A DNA stretch of 64,000 nt, taken from Prochlorococcus sp. AG-449-J16 (GTDB lineage: Bacteria; Cyanobacteriota; Cyanobacteriia; PCC-6307; Cyanobiaceae). Below are positions 59,568-64,000 of the stretch, piece by piece; position 1 is the stretch's first letter; each line of letters begins with the position of its first letter. The notes under the pieces are model-generated. The model ran no database searches, had not been told where the DNA came from, and saw nothing but the letters and a program-made list of their open reading frames with translations. The translations under genes were made by a program, and so were the position numbers. The stretch is from contig QCQK01000002.1 of the NCBI GenBank assembly GCA_003209565.1, positions 1-64,000 on the forward strand, given 5' to 3'.

Positions 59568-59660
59568 ATGAAACCGTTAAGTTCATTTAAAAAATGGTTA
59601 TTAAATATCCTTGTGCCATACATAGAGGGCACCAACAAGAAAAAAGAGAATAAAAAATGA
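59568..59660 (+). CDS. 30-residue basic peptide
   Basis: KPLSSFKKWLLNILVPYIEG then TNKKKENKK. Starts 7 bp after the upstream stop and its TGA overlaps the next ATG (ATGA). Likely coupled. Confidence 0.45.
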   Translation: MKPLSSFKKWLLNILVPYIEGTNKKKENKK

Positions 59661-59794
59661 GTTTAATAAAGGTTGTAATTATTGTTGAGATTTTTTTGTT
59701 TTTGGGAGTTTTTTTATGGGTTAGGAAACTAAAAAGTAAAAAAAGTAGGCAACCATCTTTATCAAGAAAAATAATAAAAAATCTCGAATTTTAG
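59657..59794 (+). CDS. 45-residue membrane peptide
   Basis: SLIKVVIIVEIFLFLGVFLW helix and a basic tail VRKLKSKKSRQPSLSRKIIK. ATGA overlap with the 30-residue gene. Same unit as 59177. Confidence 0.52.
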   Translation: MSLIKVVIIVEIFLFLGVFLWVRKLKSKKSRQPSLSRKIIKNLEF

Positions 59795-59914
59795 AATTTT
59801 GATCGCAAAATAAGGAATTTTTATAAAGAGATCAAATTTATGGGAAAATTATTTACTTTTTTCTCTCGATTTGCGTATGAAATCGGTTAGAACATCTATA
59901 TCGTTCATAAAAAT

Positions 59915-60268
59915 ATGGTTTCCTCCATTCAAGGTCTTGCTCCAATAACCAATCCATTAAATAGTGTCTTAATAGAAAAGAAACTAATAAATGTTGATCA
60001 AAAGTTCATTCAACTTGTTTCTCTAGCAGAAGGTTTACCTCGCACAGAAGTTATTGAAAGTGGTAGAAATTATTGGAGAGGTGTTTGTAGAAGCTTAATT
60101 TTTAGATTCCCAGATGACCTCGAAATTTTGAAGCTTGATGTAAGAAGTTATGTAGATAGATCTAAAGGAATCATTCAAATAAGATCTGCAGCAAGATTAG
60201 GTCAATCAGATTTAGGGGTAAATCTCAGAAGAGTGGAATACTTGTTTAATCAATTAGAGAAATTTTAA
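59915..60268 (+). CDS. DUF1499-domain protein
   Basis: 117 residues. AEGLPRTEVIESGRNYWRGV, CRSLIFRFPDDLEILKLD, RSYVDRSKGIIQIRSAARLG and QSDLGVNLRRVEYLFNQLEK. The last three follow the DUF1499 order: a strand, a DD-x-E-x-x turn, then SAxRxGxSDxGxNxxRx. It lacks the N-terminal membrane helix of longer members, so probably soluble. Function unknown. Confidence 0.8.
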   Translation: MVSSIQGLAPITNPLNSVLIEKKLINVDQKFIQLVSLAEGLPRTEVIESGRNYWRGVCRSLIFRFPDDLEILKLDVRSYVDRSKGIIQIRSAARLGQSDLGVNLRRVEYLFNQLEKF

Positions 60269-60345
60269 TTATTCTGTTTTTTATAAATTAAAGGTTCTTT
60301 TTACTAAATAGTTGTGCTTTAATTCATAAGAATATTTGAATTGTC

Positions 60346-60477
60346 ATGGTAAAGATAATCTTAATTGGAATTATTTTCGCGCTTGTATATTCTCAACCTG
60401 ACCTTCGTCTTACAGTCGCAGATTGGTTAAAAACAGCTTCTGATTTTCTTATTGAATCAGTGCAAGTAAACCCTTGA
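60346..60477 (+). CDS. 43-residue membrane-anchored peptide
   Basis: VKIILIGIIFALVYSQPDLR then LTVADWLKTASDFLIESVQV. Short anchor and an amphipathic helix with Trp. Below ORF-track limit. Same strand as the DUF1499 gene, 77 bp later. Confidence 0.55.
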   Translation: MVKIILIGIIFALVYSQPDLRLTVADWLKTASDFLIESVQVNP

Positions 60478-60660
60478 ATTAATTTTTAATGAAGCACTAA
60501 AAAAGGCCTGAGACACTAATCATTTGTTTAATGCATACAGCTACGAAAATAAATATTATTAACCTGCTTAATATGTATTTCACTTAAACAAATAAATAGT
60601 TTTAGGAACATAATAGAAAATTTTTTTGAAATTTTTGAATAGTTAACGATAATAAGGGAT

Positions 60661-61716
60661 ATGAAGCTTAGATTATTCGAGTTCTATTTTATTAAAGACT
60701 ATTTAAGGCCTTGGTTTGGTCTTATATATTCTTTATTCTTTCTGTTTTTTTTAGGTGCAATTGGTTATCGAATAACAGAGGGATGGGAATGGAGTGATTG
60801 CTTATGGATGGTTCTGATCACAATAACCACTATTGGTTTTGGAGAAGTTCAACCTTTAAGTCCTGAAGGCAGGATCGTAACTGTTTTAGTAATCGTGGGC
60901 GGATTGATCTTTATTCAATTTACTTTTCAAAAAGCTGTTAGATTATTCGAATCCGGCTATTTTCAAAGAGTAAACGAATTACGTTTTAAAAGAATTCTTA
61001 GAAAAATGGAAAATCATGTAATTTTGTGCGGATATGGGAGAGTAGGTCAGGAAATATCTAACCAGATAAAAACACAAAATATTCCAATTATTGTTGTTGA
61101 GAGTGATGAAGATAGAAAAAAGATTGCTGAAGAAAATGGTTTAGAAGTACTTTGTGCCGACGCCACTCTTGATGAGACTTTAAAACTGGCAGGATTAGAA
61201 AAATGCAAAAGTTTAGTTGTAACCTTACCTAATGATGCTGCTAATTTATATGTTGTTTTAAGCGCTAAAGGGATAAGAAGTTCTATAAGAGTTATAGCAA
61301 GAGCTGGAACTGAAGAAGCCGCAAGTAAATTGAGATTAGCCGGGGCAAGTATAGTTGTAAGCCCTTATATCGCAGCAGGAAGAGCAATGGCATCAATGGC
61401 TTTAAGACCAATAGCTATTGATTTCTTAGATCTTTTAGCAGGAAGTGAATGTGAAATTGAAGAATTTGAATTAAGTAATGATATTAGTCTTTTTGAAACA
61501 GCAGAGAAAAGATCACTTTCGGAACTTGGAATAGGCAAAAAGAGTGGGGCTAAAATATTAGCAATTAAAGAAAATGAAAAGTTGTTTACTAATCCCGGAG
61601 GTAATTTTATACTTCAACCAGGTCAGGTATTAATAGCATTTGGTAGTAAAGAACAGCTTAATATTTTGAACGGACTACTAGGAAATCTCGTTGTAGCAGT
61701 AGAGCTATTAAAGTAG
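60661..61716 (+). CDS. Potassium channel protein with TrkA-N/RCK domain
   Basis: 351 residues. Two helices flanking a pore loop TITTIGFGEVQPLSPEGR (TIGFG filter, about 55-72), then an RCK domain: NHVILCGYGRVGQEISNQIK (about 115-134), VVESDEDRKKIAEE, CADATLDETL and a C-terminal TrkA_C domain (SLSELGIGKKSGAKILAIKE). Gated K+ channel, inner membrane. Conserved in cyanobacteria. Upstream of a cytochrome gene by 54 bp. Confidence 0.92.
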   Translation: MKLRLFEFYFIKDYLRPWFGLIYSLFFLFFLGAIGYRITEGWEWSDCLWMVLITITTIGFGEVQPLSPEGRIVTVLVIVGGLIFIQFTFQKAVRLFESGYFQRVNELRFKRILRKMENHVILCGYGRVGQEISNQIKTQNIPIIVVESDEDRKKIAEENGLEVLCADATLDETLKLAGLEKCKSLVVTLPNDAANLYVVLSAKGIRSSIRVIARAGTEEAASKLRLAGASIVVSPYIAAGRAMASMALRPIAIDFLDLLAGSECEIEEFELSNDISLFETAEKRSLSELGIGKKSGAKILAIKENEKLFTNPGGNFILQPGQVLIAFGSKEQLNILNGLLGNLVVAVELLK

Positions 61717-61770
61717 ATAAATCGAGATTTAGAATTAATTGCTAAATTGATTGTGTGTGAAATAAATCAA

Positions 61771-62124
61771 ATGAAAATATCTAAATTTCTATTTGTAATT
61801 CCTTTAATAACTTTAATAATTATTCTTCAAACCTCTTTACATAATAGATATCTAATGGCTTCGGATATTAGAGATGGAGAAACAGTTTTTAGAAATGTTT
61901 GTGCAGGTTGCCATGTAAAAGGTGGATCAGTTGTTCTTAAAGGATCCAAATCATTAAAACTTTCAGACCTTGAAAAAAGAGGAATAGCAGATGTAAATTC
62001 AATAACAATAATTGCTAATGATGGGATTGGATTTATGAAGGGTTACAAAAATAAATTGAGGGATGGAGAGGATAAGGTTCTTGCACAATGGATTATTCAA
62101 AATGCAGAAAAGGGTTGGAAGTAA
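61771..62124 (+). CDS. Cytochrome c6-like protein
   Basis: 117 residues from ATG 61771 (KISKFLFVIPLITLIIILQT). The ORF-track TTG at 61747 adds VCEINQ-type residues before the signal. Heme site CAGCHVKGG (about 47-55); Met ligand probably GIGFMKGYKNKL; the end reads LAQWIIQNAEKGWK, as in c6. Lumenal electron carrier. Sequence is divergent from main PetJ, so it may be an alternative form. 0 bp to the next gene. Confidence 0.85.
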   Translation: MKISKFLFVIPLITLIIILQTSLHNRYLMASDIRDGETVFRNVCAGCHVKGGSVVLKGSKSLKLSDLEKRGIADVNSITIIANDGIGFMKGYKNKLRDGEDKVLAQWIIQNAEKGWK

Positions 62125-62493
62125 ATGAAAAGCTTATTTTTTGCATCGTTTTTATTTTTATTAGCTGAATATTCTTTTGCTGAGGAATTAATTAATTACA
62201 CAATTACTTCTGACTCTCAAGTAAATACTTTAGAAGGTGATTTAGAGGCTATTGGAAATGTAGTCATTAAAAGTAATAGTGGTAATTTTGAGGCTTATTC
62301 TGACAAGCTTTCTTTTGACAAGGATGATAAATCTCTAAAACTTATTGGTAATGTTTATGTTAAAAATTTAGAGTCTGAGGGAATTGCAATTGAAGAAACA
62401 TCTGGAGATGAATTGACAATATTTACTGATAAAGGACTTTTTGAATTCAAATCTCAAAATAAAAACAGAGTAACAACAAAAATTAAATTCTAA
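62125..62493 (+). CDS. LptA/OstA-like periplasmic protein
   Basis: 122 residues, signal peptide (about 1-19). Repeated strands NTLEGDLEAIGNVVIKSNSG, FEAYSDKLSFDKDDKSLKLI and GNVYVKNLESEGIAI match OstA-type beta-jellyroll units (LptA). LptA carries lipopolysaccharide across the periplasm. In Prochlorococcus the role may be altered. Begins directly after the cytochrome stop. Confidence 0.82.
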   Translation: MKSLFFASFLFLLAEYSFAEELINYTITSDSQVNTLEGDLEAIGNVVIKSNSGNFEAYSDKLSFDKDDKSLKLIGNVYVKNLESEGIAIEETSGDELTIFTDKGLFEFKSQNKNRVTTKIKF

Positions 62494-62661
62494 ATAAAGA
62501 GTAGATATTTAATTGAGAATTTTAATTTCTAGCTGAGCTCTTAATGCCGATATATACATAATAATTTTATATATCAAAATAATTTGATTTTTATATCATT
62601 GAATTTTTAAATCACCTCTTGGCTGTAATTTATATTTAATAGACTGATTTCTCATTACAAA

Positions 62662-63633
62662 GTGGGCATTTTAAAAAAAATCCTTATTATTTTTTCTGCT
62701 ATCTCATTAGTTCTCTATCAAGAAGCGATTGCTTCAAAAAGATTGAGCGGAGCAGGCGCTACATTTCCCTCTAAAATTTATACTAGGTGGTTTTTTGACT
62801 TAGCCAAATCAGGTGGACCAAGGGTTAATTACCAAGCAGTAGGTTCGGGCTCTGGAAGAAAAGCTTTTATAGACCAAACCGTAAACTTTGGTGCTTCTGA
62901 TGATCCTATGAAGGCTAAGGATATAGAAAAGGTATCAAGAGGTTTAGTACAGATTCCTATGGTTGGAGGAACTATTGCTTTTGGTTATAACTATGATTGC
63001 GATTTGAAACTTACTCAAGAGCAAGCAGTACGAGTTGCAATGGGTATGGTTAAAAACTGGAAAGAATTAGGCTGTAAATCAGGAAAGTTAACTTGGACAC
63101 ATCGTTCTGATGGTTCAGGAACTACTAAGGCTTTCACAAACTCTATGGAAGCATTTTCACCAACATGGACTTTAGGAACTGGTAAATCAGTTAAGTGGCT
63201 ATCAGGCGTTGGTGCAAAAGGAAATTCTGGTGTTGCAGGTGTAATTCAAAACACTCCAGGAGCAATTGGTTATGTAAATCAGTCATATATTAAAGGTAAT
63301 GTTAAGGCTGCTGCACTTCAAAATCTTTCAGGGGAGTTTCTAAAACCATCTGCAGAAGCAGGAGCTAAGGCTCTTAATGGTATTACTTTAGATGAAAATC
63401 TTGCGGGTAAAAATCCTAATCCAACAGCAAAAGGAGCGTACCCTATCGCTTCATTGACATGGATACTTGCTTACGAAAAAGGTAATGGTAGAAACACTAA
63501 AGCAATCAAACAAGCCTTTAAAACATTGTTAAGTGATGAGTATCAAAATAAGGCTTCATCCCTTGGATTTATCCCCTTAAAAGGGAATATCCTTTTGAAA
63601 TCAAGAGCTGCCGTTGAAAAAATAGGTAGTTAA
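62662..63633 (+). CDS. pstS: Phosphate ABC transporter substrate-binding protein
   Basis: 323 residues, GTG start; signal peptide (about 1-21, ending EAIA). KRLSGAGATFPSKIYTRWF, YQAVGSGSGRKAFIDQTVNF, GASDDPM and HRSDGSGTTKAFTNSMEAF build the phosphate site (Ser/Asp/Arg/Thr). Periplasmic high-affinity Pi binding for PstSCAB. Shorter than the E. coli form by ~25 residues, normal for marine cyanobacteria. A hairpin separates it from pstC. Confidence 0.95.
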   Translation: MGILKKILIIFSAISLVLYQEAIASKRLSGAGATFPSKIYTRWFFDLAKSGGPRVNYQAVGSGSGRKAFIDQTVNFGASDDPMKAKDIEKVSRGLVQIPMVGGTIAFGYNYDCDLKLTQEQAVRVAMGMVKNWKELGCKSGKLTWTHRSDGSGTTKAFTNSMEAFSPTWTLGTGKSVKWLSGVGAKGNSGVAGVIQNTPGAIGYVNQSYIKGNVKAAALQNLSGEFLKPSAEAGAKALNGITLDENLAGKNPNPTAKGAYPIASLTWILAYEKGNGRNTKAIKQAFKTLLSDEYQNKASSLGFIPLKGNILLKSRAAVEKIGS

Positions 63634-63673
63634 ATTTTTTAATAGATGTCAAATTATCATGACTTTCATATAC

Positions 63674-63697
63674 CTTTAAGTTCTCTTAAAGTCTTTT
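63674..63697 (+). terminator. Hairpin between pstS and pstC, possible attenuator
   Basis: CTTTAAG-TTCT-CTTAAAG, 7-bp stem, followed by TCTTTTAC. A partial terminator here would give more pstS than pstC mRNA, as is common in such operons (inference). Confidence 0.45.
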
Positions 63698-63737
63698 ACA
63701 GCATTTAGTAGTAGATTTATAGAGATATTCTTTTTTT

Positions 63738-64000
63738 ATGGAAGAGAAATTAACTCTTTTCAAGAATCGTAAAAGATTCGGTATCGAAAAAAATATAGAT
63801 ATTATCTTCAAGAATACTGCTCTAGTCTTGTCTAGTTTCGTTGCAATAATACTTTTAGGAATAATTTTAGTGGTCTTTTTTCAGTCATTTGAATCCTTTT
63901 CAAGGTATGGATTGAAGTTTCTCGTAACCTCTGAATGGAATCCTGTAAAAGATGAATACGGAGCTTTTACTGCAATATATGGCACATTGGTAACTTCATT
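63738..64000 (+). CDS. pstC: Phosphate ABC transporter permease PstC, N-terminal part (cut by window edge)
   Basis: First 87 codons from ATG 63738. Charged start EEKLTLFKNRKRFGIEKN, then the first helix ALVLSSFVAIILLGIILVVF, then SFSRYGLKFLVTSEWNPVKD and EYGAFTAIYGTLVTS, the conserved PstC loop before the second helix. Follows pstS in the same direction. Confidence 0.93.
   Translation, partial: MEEKLTLFKNRKRFGIEKNIDIIFKNTALVLSSFVAIILLGIILVVFFQSFESFSRYGLKFLVTSEWNPVKDEYGAFTAIYGTLVTS

Noticed and set aside
62494-62661. Pho box upstream of pstS
   Set aside because: Only one CTTAATGC-like octamer was seen. The three spaced repeats expected for cyanobacterial PhoB sites were not found.
1-64000. 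CRISPR arrays, insertion sequences, rRNA, further tRNAs
   Set aside because: No regularly spaced repeats, transposase genes, rRNA segments or other cloverleaf sequences were recognised by eye on either strand.

Overview
The window looks like part of a high-light-type Prochlorococcus (marine picocyanobacterium) chromosome. It is very AT-rich with short intergenic gaps. It carries a high-light-inducible protein, DUF1651 proteins, a CPP1-like protein, a B12-dependent ribonucleotide reductase, a phosphonate/phosphite ABC transporter beside aspC, and a 6S RNA directly downstream of purK. The exact strain cannot be named from sequence alone. No rRNA, CRISPR array, intact insertion sequence or recombinase gene was seen.

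Layout. 1-6.7 kb: start of a GMC-type oxidoreductase, a pentapeptide-repeat protein, a two-gene unit led by a ribbon-helix-helix-like protein with a striking operator-like repeat, glyoxalase I, a Tic20-like protein, then a run of membrane proteins ending in a VTT-like protein and a methyltransferase. 7.4-9.5 kb: a tRNA-Ser(UGA) locus with an exact 16-bp copy of the tRNA 3' end 1267 bp away, two families of internal repeats resembling recombinase arm sites, and a decayed copy of the tRNA 5' half. This resembles a small non-autonomous or decayed tRNA-integrating element. 9.0-23.0 kb: an island of mostly secreted or membrane proteins of unknown function, including two CsgG-like paralogues, an LPP20-like repeat protein, an M50-like membrane protease and a trypsin-fold/TPR protein with Asp in place of the catalytic Ser.

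24.2-48.2 kb is a conserved core: nrdJ, prfC, hslO, rsmE, a phytol-kinase-type (DUF92) protein, phnC/D/E genes, aspC, a reduced family-4 uracil-DNA glycosylase, ispG, a C-terminal processing protease, nadA, a metallophosphatase without an ordinary start codon, a TPM protein, a MidA-like methyltransferase, aroB, purK and 6S RNA.

48.3-60.5 kb is a dense field of more than 30 very small genes, many below 60 residues and absent from the ORF track. They include two DUF1651 genes whose promoters share a LexA-like palindrome, an adenylation-domain-only NAD ligase homologue, an Hli protein, several translationally coupled micro-operons and two very small ORFs with strong Shine-Dalgarno sequences followed by terminators. 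60.6-64 kb returns to core genes: a TrkA-type potassium channel, a c6-like cytochrome, an LptA-like protein, and pstS with the start of pstC.

The strongest candidates for undescribed biology are the tRNA-Ser mini-element, the CsgG-like secretory cluster whose members share C-terminal motifs, and the DUF1651 paralogues under a common LexA-like promoter architecture.
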